Below, one piece after another: positions 7,444 to 15,475 of a stretch of 46,616 bases of DNA. Every line of letters begins with the position of its first letter. Within the stretch, counting starts at the first letter, position 1. Source of the stretch: Nocardia jejuensis NBRC 103114 (GTDB lineage Bacteria; Actinomycetota; Actinomycetes; Mycobacteriales; Mycobacteriaceae). The stretch spans positions 1 to 46,616 of the forward strand of contig NZ_BDBU01000067.1 in the NCBI RefSeq assembly GCF_001613145.1, read 5' to 3'. The notes under the pieces were generated by a model that saw only the letters and a list, made by a program, of their open reading frames with translations, ran no database searches and had not been told where the DNA came from. A program made the position numbers and the translations under genes.

Positions 7444-8420
7444 TGGAGCGCACCGAGCTTGGCGGACAGCACTTCCAGCCCCTCCACGGCGACCGGTCCC
7501 GGGCCGGTGTAGCCGAAGGGGACCGCGATGACGCGATCGTTGCGAATCGCGCTGAGCGAGGCCAGTTCCGGGCGATCGCGCAGGGCTGTGCGCACCGAGT
7601 CCGGGGTCTGCTCGCCCTGAGTCAGCACGATCAGCACGTCCGGATCGCGGGCGATCAGCGTTTCGGTGTTCGCCTCGAAGCTGCGCTTGGCCACATCGCC
7701 GAAGACATTGGCCAGACCCAGCATTCCCATCTGGGTGTGCACGGTGCTGGTGCTGCCGTAGGCGCTCAGGGTCGCCCCGTCACGGGACAGGATGAGCGCC
7801 GCGGCGGGCCGGGCCGGGCCACCGGGCCGGTGCGCGTCGGCGATGGCGGCGACCCGGCCGCGTAGTGCGGTGAGCGTCGCGGCCGCCTGTTTCTCGGTGC
7901 CGAAAAGCCTTCCGTACAGGTCGATGTCGGCGAAAATGTCCTCGTAGGTGCCCGCCGCGTTCTTGCAGTAGCCACGAGTGACGAGCAGCGGGATGCCGGC
8001 CGTGGCCAGATCCTCGGGTCCGACGGCCGCGCCTTCGAAACTCACCACTACGTCGGGGCTGCGGGCGATGATTTGTTCACGAGCGAGATCCGCTGTGACG
8101 GTGACCATTTCGGCATTCTTCAGCGCCTCGCCGTATTCGCCGGGGAACGGTGCGGTCTCGAACGTCCGGGTGACGACGCGATCGGCGGCTCCGGCCGCGG
8201 CGATGAGCGGCGCCGCCACCGATCCGACGGTGATCACGCGGTCGGGTGCTCGTTCGAAGCGCACGTCCCGGCCGCAACTGGAGATGGTGAGCGGGAAGCC
8301 ACCGGCCGCGGACGCCTCCTGGCGGGTCGGTGGTGCGCCGCACGAGCTCGTTGCGACGATCGCCGCGAGAGCGACCGGAACGATCGAGAGAGCGCGGTTG
8401 AGCACGATGGAACCAGACAT
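7440..8420 (-). CDS. Siderophore-type ABC transporter substrate-binding lipoprotein
   Basis: The 326-residue product has a lipoprotein signal peptide with lipobox Cys near residue 27 (ATSSC) and a Peripla_BP_2 (FecB/FepB-like) fold. Typical features are DVRFERAPDRVITVGSVAAPLIAAAGAADRV early in the domain, the SPDVVVSFEG strand and ARDPDVLIVLTQGE late in it. It should capture a metal-chelate complex outside the membrane and pass it to the permease encoded just upstream. The start at 8420 has only a weak ribosome site. It is the one cluster gene not overlapping its upstream neighbour, lying 38 bp after the permease stop, with an 11-bp palindrome CTATCGGATAG at 8433-8443 in the gap. Confidence 0.9.
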   Translation of the reverse strand: MSGSIVLNRALSIVPVALAAIVATSSCGAPPTRQEASAAGGFPLTISSCGRDVRFERAPDRVITVGSVAAPLIAAAGAADRVVTRTFETAPFPGEYGEALKNAEMVTVTADLAREQIIARSPDVVVSFEGAAVGPEDLATAGIPLLVTRGYCKNAAGTYEDIFADIDLYGRLFGTEKQAAATLTALRGRVAAIADAHRPGGPARPAAALILSRDGATLSAYGSTSTVHTQMGMLGLANVFGDVAKRSFEANTETLIARDPDVLIVLTQGEQTPDSVRTALRDRPELASLSAIRNDRVIAVPFGYTGPGPVAVEGLEVLSAKLGALQ

Positions 8421-8458
8421 ATCGGGAGATACCTATCGGATAGTCGAAACGGGGAGGT

Positions 8459-9538
8459 TCAGGCGACCGGCTCGCGAAAACGCCGGACGAGAACGAGCAG
8501 CAGTGGCGCACCGACCACCGCGGTGACGATGCCCAGCGGTAATTCCCTGGGCGCGAACGCCGTTCGGGCGACCACGTCGGCGAGGACCAGAAAGTTCGCG
8601 CCCAGCAGCGCGGACATCGGGATCAGCCGCCGGTGCGCGCTCCCGGTCGCCAACCGCGCCACGTGCGGAACGATCAGACCGACGAAGCCGATGGCCCCGG
8701 CCACCGCGACCACCGCACCGACGCACAGCGCCACCACCGCCAGCGCCCCCACCCGCCAGCGGGTCGGCGCGATGCCGAGGGTCCGCGCGGTGTCGTCGCC
8801 CACGGCGAGCGCATCGAACCGGGTGGCCATGAGGAACAGCGCGGCAATAGACGCTCCCACCGCGGCGGCCGTGGTCACGACCGCGGGCCACGCCGCCGAC
8901 CCGAGCGAGCCCAGCAGCCAGAACAGCACGGCCCGAGCGCCTTCCGGCGAATCGGAGGCGAAGATCAGGAAGCTGGTCGCCGCCGAGAAGATGTAGCCGA
9001 TGGTGACACCGCCCAACAGCAGGCGCAGCGACGTCAACTGCCCATTGCTGCGGGCCACGGCGAACAGCAGCCCTGTCGCGCACAACGCACCGGAGAACGC
9101 GCTCGCGGACAGCATTCCACCCACGCCGAAGCCGAACAGCAACGACAGCGCCGCCCCGGTCGAGGCGCCGGAGGTGACGCCGAGAATGTGCGGATCGGCC
9201 AGCACGTTCCGCACCACGGTCTGCAGGACCGCGCCGCTGACGGCCAGGCCCGCGCCCACGAGCGCCCCCAGCAGCACCCGGGGCACCCGCACCCGCCAGA
9301 CGATGGCATCCTGCGCCGCCGTCCACTCCGCGAGCGCGGGAATCCCGAACATATGGTGCCCGACGATGCGCGCCACCGTCAGCGGCGGCACCGTCACGGG
9401 TCCGATTCCGCACGCGCACACCAGCACCGCCGACAGGATCGCGGCCAGTCCCGCGATCCACATCACGGTGTGCCGACGGCGGCGCGCATGACCGAGATCG
9501 TCCGGTATCTCCTCGGACACCGCCTGTACCGATGTCAT
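8459..9538 (-). CDS. FecCD family ABC transporter permease
   Basis: The 359-residue product is a polytopic FecCD/BtuC-type permease with about ten membrane segments. Diagnostic stretches are RVPRVLLGALVGAGLAVSGAVLQ (family signature early in the chain) and AGAIGFVGLIVPHVARLATG (ATPase-coupling region in the last third). Only one permease gene is present, so it probably acts as a homodimer. The ATG overlaps the TGA of the ATPase gene (9535-9538). FecCD permeases carry siderophores, haem, cobalamin or related metal complexes rather than free ions, which fits a chelate as substrate. Confidence 0.93.
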   Translation of the reverse strand: MTSVQAVSEEIPDDLGHARRRRHTVMWIAGLAAILSAVLVCACGIGPVTVPPLTVARIVGHHMFGIPALAEWTAAQDAIVWRVRVPRVLLGALVGAGLAVSGAVLQTVVRNVLADPHILGVTSGASTGAALSLLFGFGVGGMLSASAFSGALCATGLLFAVARSNGQLTSLRLLLGGVTIGYIFSAATSFLIFASDSPEGARAVLFWLLGSLGSAAWPAVVTTAAAVGASIAALFLMATRFDALAVGDDTARTLGIAPTRWRVGALAVVALCVGAVVAVAGAIGFVGLIVPHVARLATGSAHRRLIPMSALLGANFLVLADVVARTAFAPRELPLGIVTAVVGAPLLLVLVRRFREPVA

Positions 9539-10317
9539 CGCGGAAACGCCCTTTCCGCGTCGGTGCGTGCTCCGAAGAGGAGCTGGGGTGCGCCGAAGGC
9601 CGACGAGCGGCGTACGCGGACGCCGTAGACGGGTTCGAGTATCTCCGGGATCAACACGTCGTCGACCGACCCGGCGGCGGCCACCCGACCGCGCTCGAGC
9701 AGGACGATGCGGTCGCAGTAGCGGGCCGCGAGGTTCAGGTCGTGCAGCACGATCACCGTGGTCACCGCGAGTTCGCCCAGGAGACCGAGCAATTCGTGCT
9801 GGTAGTGGATGTCGAGGTGGTTGGTCGGTTCGTCCAGGAGCAGATGATCGGCCTGCTGGGCGAGTGCGCGCGCGACGAGGACGCGCTGACGTTCGCCGCC
9901 GGAGAGGGTCGCGAACGCGCGCTCGGCCAGATCGCGCGCGCCGACCCGGTGCAGGGCGGCCGCCACGACCACGTGGTCCGCGTGGGAGTAACCGCGTACC
10001 GGCCCCGCCCAGGGCGCGCGTCCCAGCATGACCATGTCGGTCACCGTGAGCGGAGTCTGCGCCGGGTTCTCCTGGGTCACGACGGCCAGGCGCGCGGCGA
10101 GCTGTCTTCCGCGCAAATCGGATACGGGTCCATCGTCGATGAGCACGGTCCCGGTGCGTGGCCGCAGCGCGCGGTAGATGATCCGCAGCAGGGTCGATTT
10201 CCCCGACCCGTTGGGCCCGATCAATCCGAGAGTCGAGCCGGTCTCGGCGATCAGCCCGGCACCGGACAGTACGAGCGAGTCGCCGTAGCCGAAGCTCACA
10301 TCACGCGCGGTGATCAT
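9535..10317 (-). CDS. Siderophore-type ABC transporter ATP-binding protein
   Basis: The 260-residue product is a FepC/BtuD-type ATPase. Walker A is GPNGSGKS (34-41), the Q-loop is TQENPAQTPLTV, the signature is LSGGE (138-142) and Walker B is LLLDEPT (159-165), followed by NHLDI and the switch His in VIVLHDLNLA. It powers the adjacent FecCD permease. The ATG overlaps the TGA of the kinase gene (10314-10317). The order ATPase-permease-binding protein is complete within 2.9 kb. Confidence 0.94.
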   Translation of the reverse strand: MITARDVSFGYGDSLVLSGAGLIAETGSTLGLIGPNGSGKSTLLRIIYRALRPRTGTVLIDDGPVSDLRGRQLAARLAVVTQENPAQTPLTVTDMVMLGRAPWAGPVRGYSHADHVVVAAALHRVGARDLAERAFATLSGGERQRVLVARALAQQADHLLLDEPTNHLDIHYQHELLGLLGELAVTTVIVLHDLNLAARYCDRIVLLERGRVAAAGSVDDVLIPEILEPVYGVRVRRSSAFGAPQLLFGARTDAERAFPR

Positions 10318-11222
10318 CGGGCGACCGCCGCGGGCCAGTCCGGCGGGCCGGGACGCCAGCTGCGATGAACGCTCACCGCGGTCGCGTAGTCGGCCGAAAT
10401 ACGCTGTGCCTCAGCCAATTTACCCTCGTAGTCGGGGTCGTCGTCGGCGAGCAGAATGCCCGTGGTGGTCCCGCTGTGCGCGATCACCACGCCCAGCGCA
10501 TCCATGCCCCGCGCCCCCGCGAGCGCCACATCCAGGTGCGGGCGTTCACGCAGCACCGAGTTCATCAGCGCGCTGCGGGTGGCGATCTCGCCGATCCCGC
10601 GGTGATCGCGCCTGGCCACCGCGTCGGTCAGGCCGCTCAGCAGACGCGTGTACTCGCGCTTGTCGGCGTCCGTGAAAGGCTTGTCACGACGGTTGAATTC
10701 GACGGTGTCGAGCTGACCGCCCTCGTCGGCGAGCACGACGGTCAGCCGGGGCAGCGTCCGCAGCCGAGTGAGCAGCCGTACCTCGCGGTGGTAGAAGGCC
10801 ACCGGACCCGGATACATGACGCCGTCCGACGGCTCGATACCGCGCAGCAGGTCCTCGATCTCGGTGGCCTCGATCCGGCGTCCCGCCGCGTCGGCGACAG
10901 CACGGGCGGTGGCGACCAGGTCAGCGGTCGAACTGGCGAGTCCCTTACCCTCGGCGAGATCGCTCATGATCCGCAGGCGCCCGCCGCCAAGTGCGCCCGA
11001 GCGCGCCAGCATGAGTTCGGCCAGTGCGCGGGATTTGCTCTTGTGCGGCGGATCGACGTCGATACCGCCCGCGGTCGCGTCCGGTTCGAAGACGACGACC
11101 GATCCCTGTCGAATGGGCAGTGTGACCAGGAAGTCTCGATCGTCACCGGCGGTCACGCCCTGCAGCAGTTCACCGCAACTGCCGAAGGCGCTGCCGACGC
11201 CGATTCGGTCCGGCCGGTTCAC
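10314..11222 (-). CDS. GHMP-family kinase, PduX/L-threonine-kinase-like
   Basis: The 302-residue product starts with GTG overlapping the methyltransferase stop (GTGA). Its N-terminus GSAFGSCGELLQG (10-22) resembles the start of PduX, which makes L-threonine O-3-phosphate. The GHMP ATP loop is EGKGLASSTADL (91-102), and HSGTTTGIL near residue 265 is the third GHMP motif. I infer that it phosphorylates a hydroxy amino acid such as Thr or Ser. O-phospho-amino acids are the activated substrates used by SbnA- and DabA-type cysteine-synthase homologues, and such an enzyme is encoded in the same operon. A cobalamin role, as for PduX, is possible but no other cobalamin gene is nearby. Confidence 0.8.
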   Translation of the reverse strand: MNRPDRIGVGSAFGSCGELLQGVTAGDDRDFLVTLPIRQGSVVVFEPDATAGGIDVDPPHKSKSRALAELMLARSGALGGGRLRIMSDLAEGKGLASSTADLVATARAVADAAGRRIEATEIEDLLRGIEPSDGVMYPGPVAFYHREVRLLTRLRTLPRLTVVLADEGGQLDTVEFNRRDKPFTDADKREYTRLLSGLTDAVARRDHRGIGEIATRSALMNSVLRERPHLDVALAGARGMDALGVVIAHSGTTTGILLADDDPDYEGKLAEAQRISADYATAVSVHRSWRPGPPDWPAAVAR

Positions 11223-12064
11223 CGGGCCCCGGACAGTGCCCGGCGGCGGGCCACCACATGGAGACGATCGCCGGTCAGCGCGCTGGATCGCACAGCGTCG
11301 GCGGACCACGCGGATCCGGCGAGCGGGCCGGGTTCGTCGAAAAGAGCGAGCGTCTCGAATCCACTGCTGTGCAACAGGTATCGAAGCTCCTCGGGAAAGA
11401 GCAGACGCCACGCGGTGTCCTGGGTCACCGGACCGCCGCCCGCCCAGGTCCACACTCGCCGACGGCGCAGCAGCTGAGCCGCGAGGTCCAGCGACAGCGC
11501 GGTGCGGGAGGTGTAGGCGACTCCCTCCCACTCGATGTCACGCACCGACACCTCGTCGAGCAGTTCTCGCCGCCCACGATCGGTGAGCAGGAAAGCCCCG
11601 TTGCGCATCTCGAGCACCAGGAGTCCGCCCGGTCGCAGGCAGGCGGCGAAACCGGACAGTGCCGTGACCACGTCGACGCTGGAATGCAAGTGCAGCAGCG
11701 TGCTGCCCAGGCAGGTGAGGACCTCGACCGGTTCGACTGTCCGGACCCGGCGCGCATCGCCGACCGTGAAGTCCACGCCCGGGTACGTCGCGCGCGCGTA
11801 GGCGACCATGCGCGGCGAAATGTCCACGGCGGACACGTCGTAGCCGAGTTCGGCCAAGCGCGCCGCATCACGTCCGGTACCGGAACCGACATCGAGCAGT
11901 CGCGGCGCGGTGCCCGCGGATCCGGTGGCGAATTCGGTCACCAGGTCGTGGACGAAACGAGCATTGCGCGCACCCGTATCGGGGAATGTCTTCTCGTACA
12001 ACGCCGGATTGTCGGTGAGGAGGTTCTCGGTGGCCAGCACCGGTCCGGTCGCAGGGCTGCTCAT
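11219..12064 (-). CDS. Class I SAM-dependent methyltransferase
   Basis: The 281-residue product has the class I SAM-binding motif LLDVGSGTGRDAARLAELG (56-74), an acidic strand end AVDISPRMV and a VGDAR motif III-like segment. The N-terminal helix AxxYEKTFPDTGARNARFVHDLV resembles small-molecule methyltransferases. A long internal part (DIEWEGVAYTSRTALSLDL) could recognise the substrate. The ATG overlaps the MFS TGA (12061-12064). It is likely to N- or O-methylate an intermediate of the operon's product; the acceptor is unknown. Confidence 0.85.
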   Translation of the reverse strand: MSSPATGPVLATENLLTDNPALYEKTFPDTGARNARFVHDLVTEFATGSAGTAPRLLDVGSGTGRDAARLAELGYDVSAVDISPRMVAYARATYPGVDFTVGDARRVRTVEPVEVLTCLGSTLLHLHSSVDVVTALSGFAACLRPGGLLVLEMRNGAFLLTDRGRRELLDEVSVRDIEWEGVAYTSRTALSLDLAAQLLRRRRVWTWAGGGPVTQDTAWRLLFPEELRYLLHSSGFETLALFDEPGPLAGSAWSADAVRSSALTGDRLHVVARRRALSGAR

Positions 12065-13377
12065 CGGGAGCCTCGACTTTCTTTGTCAGGGGGTGCCTCG
12101 ACAGCGGATACCGCTGTGATGACTGCTGTTTCGGTGGCGGGCGCGGGGAGAAGCCGGCGGTGATCGAGTGCGCGCACGGCGAGTGCGGAGAGGAATCCGG
12201 TTCCGGCGCACAGTGCCGCGGGCAGCCACCCCAGGGGGCCGCCGCCCCGATCCACCGCGGCGCCGACCAGCGAGGTCAGGCACACGGTGTACACGCCGGA
12301 CACGAGATAGAAAGCGCCGAAATAGGTTCCGGTGAGACGCTCGCCGCCGAAGGCCGCGATCAGCTCGTTGACGAAGGGTTGCACGAGCATGACGCCCACC
12401 GTGAGCACCACGACGGCCGCGAGAATCGGAACCATCCGCAGCGCGGCGCCCGCGGCCGCTCCCCCGGTGCCGGAATCGACGAAAGGCGCTGCCAGCGGCG
12501 GGATCACGAAGGCGGCGCCCATGACCGCCATACCGCGGGCCATGGCAGGACCACGGGCTCCGCGCGCGATCCGCTGGGTGATCCGCACCTGCAGAAGCAG
12601 AATCACCGCGGTATCGACCAGGAACAAGGCCGCGACCGCCACTGTCGCGTGCGGACCCGCGACCCGCCGGGCCTGCAGGGTGAGGATGAAGTAGCTCTGG
12701 CTCTGCAGGGCGAACATGCCCGCGAGCGCCGCCGCGAATCCCCAGAACACTCGGTGGGAAAACAGATTTCGCATATCTCGCAGTACGCCGTGGCCGGTGC
12801 GGGACACCGCCCGCGACGGCAGGAACGCCAACTGGGCCAGGGTGAGCGCCAGGAAGATTCCCGCCGCCACCCCCGCGGTGAGCCGGAAACCCATGGCCAC
12901 CAGCACAGTTCCGGCCACCGGACCCGCCGCCGAACCGACATTGCCGAACACGTTGAACAGCGCGAACGCCGATGCGGAGCGTTCGGCGCTGTCACGGGCG
13001 ATATAGGCACGTACGGCCGGATTGAACAGCGCACCGGCGAAACCGGTCAGCACCGAAGCGAGCAGCACCACGGTCAGCGATCCGCCGACGGCGAACAAGG
13101 CGAAGCCGACGGCGCGCACGGCCGCGCCCACGATGATCACCCCGCGCGCGCCCAGCCGATCGGCGATGGCGCCGCCCACCAGGAACAGTCCCTGCTGACT
13201 GAGGTTGCGCACGCCGAGGACGACGCCGACCACCGCCGCGGACAGGCGCATATCGGTCAGTAGGTATCCGGCGAGGAAGGGCATGAGCATGTAGAAGCCG
13301 ACGTTCCCGGCCAGCTGGTTGACCAGCAGCAGCCGCACCGACAGCGGGAAGGACCGGAACAGCCTCAGGGTGTTCAC
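12061..13377 (-). CDS. MFS transporter, probable exporter of the operon's product
   Basis: The 438-residue product starts with GTG overlapping the epimerase stop (GTGA, 13374-13377). It has twelve hydrophobic segments and the MFS loop 2-3 motif GGAIADRLGARGVIIVG. The pattern of a hydrophobic half, a charged middle loop (SRAVSRTGHGVLRDMRNLF) and a second half fits the DHA1-like multidrug/siderophore exporter group. Being encoded inside a biosynthetic operon that also carries an importer, it most likely secretes the small molecule. A drug-efflux role cannot be excluded. Confidence 0.88.
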   Translation of the reverse strand: MNTLRLFRSFPLSVRLLLVNQLAGNVGFYMLMPFLAGYLLTDMRLSAAVVGVVLGVRNLSQQGLFLVGGAIADRLGARGVIIVGAAVRAVGFALFAVGGSLTVVLLASVLTGFAGALFNPAVRAYIARDSAERSASAFALFNVFGNVGSAAGPVAGTVLVAMGFRLTAGVAAGIFLALTLAQLAFLPSRAVSRTGHGVLRDMRNLFSHRVFWGFAAALAGMFALQSQSYFILTLQARRVAGPHATVAVAALFLVDTAVILLLQVRITQRIARGARGPAMARGMAVMGAAFVIPPLAAPFVDSGTGGAAAGAALRMVPILAAVVVLTVGVMLVQPFVNELIAAFGGERLTGTYFGAFYLVSGVYTVCLTSLVGAAVDRGGGPLGWLPAALCAGTGFLSALAVRALDHRRLLPAPATETAVITAVSAVEAPPDKESRGSR

Positions 13378-14417
13378 GATTCGCCCCGGCACCGGACGCC
13401 GAGCCCGGGTGCGCCGGGTCGGCGCAGGAGTCCGTCCGCGCCGCCGAGCCCCGTCCAGGGGTCCTCGGCCAGCAGCAGGTGCCCGTCGAGATCGACCCAG
13501 CGCGCCGCACCGGTCAGGTGTGCGGCCGCGGCGATGCTCAACGAGGTCGATGCCTGGCAGCCGAGCATGACCCCGACCCCGCGCGGGCGCGCCCAGTCGA
13601 TCATGGACAGCGCCGCGTCCAGCCCGCCGCATTCGGCGAGTTTGATATTGATGCCGCCCAGTCCCCCGGGCAACGCGTCCAGATCCGATCGGGTCCCGGC
13701 ATCCTCATCCGCGATGACGGGCATGGGCACCGAGTTCGACACTGTCGCGAGGTCATCCGGGAAGCCCGCCGGTACCGGCTGTTCCACCGCCGCGACGCCG
13801 AATTCCGCGAGCCTGGTCAGCACGTCGATCGCGGTGCGGGCGTCCCAGGCCCCGTTCGGGTCCAGCAGCAGTGCGGCCGCGGGAGCGGCGGCACGGATCG
13901 CCTCGACCCGGCCGATATCGTCGGCCGGATCGGGCGCGCCGAGCTTCACCTTTATCGTGGTGAATCCCCGGCGCATCAGCTGTCGCGCGCACCGGGCCGC
14001 GGTGTCCGGTGCGACGATGCCCACGGTGTAGGCGGTCGGCACCCGATCCCACACCGGCATACCCAGCACCTCGTGCAGGGGCACGCCCGCCTCGACGGCG
14101 AGCAGATCGTGCACGGCGGCATCGACCGCGGCCGCGACCGGCAGCGCGTGGGCCAGCCGGTTCCGCAGCTCGGGCAGACGCTTGCGGAGTCCGGCCGGAT
14201 GCGATTCGGCTCCGACCCAGGAGGCCGCCGTGACCAGTGCCCGTTCGATCGCCGCGACGTCCAGACCCAGCCGAGGACTGGTCACGACTTCGCCGCGCCC
14301 GCGAATGCCCTGGTGCGACAGGGTCACCCATACCGCGTCCCGTTCGGTCATCGCGGCGCGGGAAATCCGCAGTGGTTCGGCCAGCCTCAGCCGGGCCACG
14401 CGATGGTCCAGCCTCAT
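13374..14417 (-). CDS. Enolase-superfamily enzyme, dipeptide epimerase-like
   Basis: The 347-residue product contains the full muconate-lactonising/dipeptide-epimerase set: acid/base KVK at 156-158, metal ligands D186 (LDPNG), E212 (VEQP) and D237 (IADED), and the second acid/base K259 (NIKLAE). WVDLDG (307-312) has the DxD pair that in L-Ala-D/L-Glu epimerases binds the dipeptide ammonium group. This argues for a dipeptide-like substrate, such as the amide made by the operon's ATP-grasp enzyme. The ATG overlaps the TGA of the PLP-enzyme gene (14414-14417). o-Succinylbenzoate synthase is less likely because of the DxD motif and the context. Confidence 0.85.
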   Translation of the reverse strand: MRLDHRVARLRLAEPLRISRAAMTERDAVWVTLSHQGIRGRGEVVTSPRLGLDVAAIERALVTAASWVGAESHPAGLRKRLPELRNRLAHALPVAAAVDAAVHDLLAVEAGVPLHEVLGMPVWDRVPTAYTVGIVAPDTAARCARQLMRRGFTTIKVKLGAPDPADDIGRVEAIRAAAPAAALLLDPNGAWDARTAIDVLTRLAEFGVAAVEQPVPAGFPDDLATVSNSVPMPVIADEDAGTRSDLDALPGGLGGINIKLAECGGLDAALSMIDWARPRGVGVMLGCQASTSLSIAAAAHLTGAARWVDLDGHLLLAEDPWTGLGGADGLLRRPGAPGLGVRCRGES

Positions 14418-15475
14418 ACCCGCACCCGCGCTTCGGCCGGATCGCGCACCACTGCGCACCGCGCCCATCCGCTCACCTCGACCAGGTTGGGGCTCGCTAT
14501 TTCCACCGGCCGGGTCGCGACGGATTCGAACAGCCCACGCGCGGTGCACCATTCGTCGTCGTAGATGGTGCGCAGGTAGCGGTGCGGGCCGTCGGGGAAC
14601 ACGGTCACCACCCGGGCGCCGGGGTCGCGCCGGGCCGCCCACCCGGCAACCAGAGCCGCCGCGCCGGTACTCCAGCCACCCGCCAGACAGGTCCGGGCCG
14701 CGACTTCGCGACACGAGGCGACCGCCTCGGCCGGACCGACCCAGTGCACCTCGTCGTAGTCGGGGTAGACGACATTGCGCGGCAGGATGCTGCTGCCCAG
14801 TCCGCGCATGACGCGCTCGCGAGCGGGCTGGCCGAAGATCCGCGAGCCGACCGAATCGACTCCGATCACACGCAGTCCGGGCCGTCGCCGCCGCAGGGCA
14901 CGGGTGAGTCCCGCGCAGTGCCCACCGGAACCCACGGTCGCCACCAGTACGTCCACCCGGTCGAGATGGTCGGTGATCTCGCGGGCCATATCCGCGTATC
15001 CCGCGGCATTGTCGGGGTTGTCGTACTGGTCGGGCCAGTACGCGCCCGGCACGGTCGCGAGGATCTGTGCGAGCCGATCGAGCCGCGCTTGCTGCCAACC
15101 GCCCTCCGGATGCTGCCGCCGGACCACCTCGAGGCGCACGCCGAAGGCGGCGAACAGTGCCCGCATATCCGGTTCCAGCTCATCGTCGACGATCAGGATG
15201 ACCGGATGCCCCAGCGACTTGGCCGCCACAGCGAGCCCGATTCCCAGGGTGCCGCTGGTGGATTCGACCACCGTCGCACCGGGGGCCAGTTCACCGCGCA
15301 GGGCCGCGCCGGTGAGCATCGCCACGGCCGCGCGTGCCTTCATTCCGCCGACACCGGCGGACTCGACCTTGGCGTGGAAGCCGGTGTGCCCGCTCCGATC
15401 CGCGGGAATCCAGGCCATCGGCGTACCGCCGATGAGCGGCAGCAGTCCCCGATCACCGAACGCTACCCGCGACAA
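14414..15475 (-). CDS. Cysteine synthase-fold PLP enzyme (SbnA/DabA-like)
   Basis: The 353-residue product is a fold-type II PLP enzyme. The Schiff-base Lys is K46 in GGMKARAA, the substrate loop is ESTSGTLGIG (71-80) and the phosphate-binding loop is TVGSGGHCAG (about 195-204). Relatives include CysK, cystathionine beta-synthase and SbnA, which joins O-phosphoserine to glutamate in staphyloferrin B synthesis. CysK-like enzymes usually read KDR after the Lys; here it is KAR, suggesting an altered nucleophile or leaving group. TTG at 15475 is chosen as start because GAGGAG lies 5 nt upstream, giving a 13-bp overlap with the DUF364-like gene. I infer beta-replacement on an O-phospho amino acid supplied by the operon's kinase. 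Confidence 0.85.
   Translation of the reverse strand: MSRVAFGDRGLLPLIGGTPMAWIPADRSGHTGFHAKVESAGVGGMKARAAVAMLTGAALRGELAPGATVVESTSGTLGIGLAVAAKSLGHPVILIVDDELEPDMRALFAAFGVRLEVVRRQHPEGGWQQARLDRLAQILATVPGAYWPDQYDNPDNAAGYADMAREITDHLDRVDVLVATVGSGGHCAGLTRALRRRRPGLRVIGVDSVGSRIFGQPARERVMRGLGSSILPRNVVYPDYDEVHWVGPAEAVASCREVAARTCLAGGWSTGAAALVAGWAARRDPGARVVTVFPDGPHRYLRTIYDDEWCTARGLFESVATRPVEIASPNLVEVSGWARCAVVRDPAEARVRV

Noticed and set aside
10314..11222. Cobalamin biosynthesis role for the PduX-like kinase
   Set aside because: No other cobalamin gene is nearby and the gene is coupled within the metallophore-like operon; not fully excluded.
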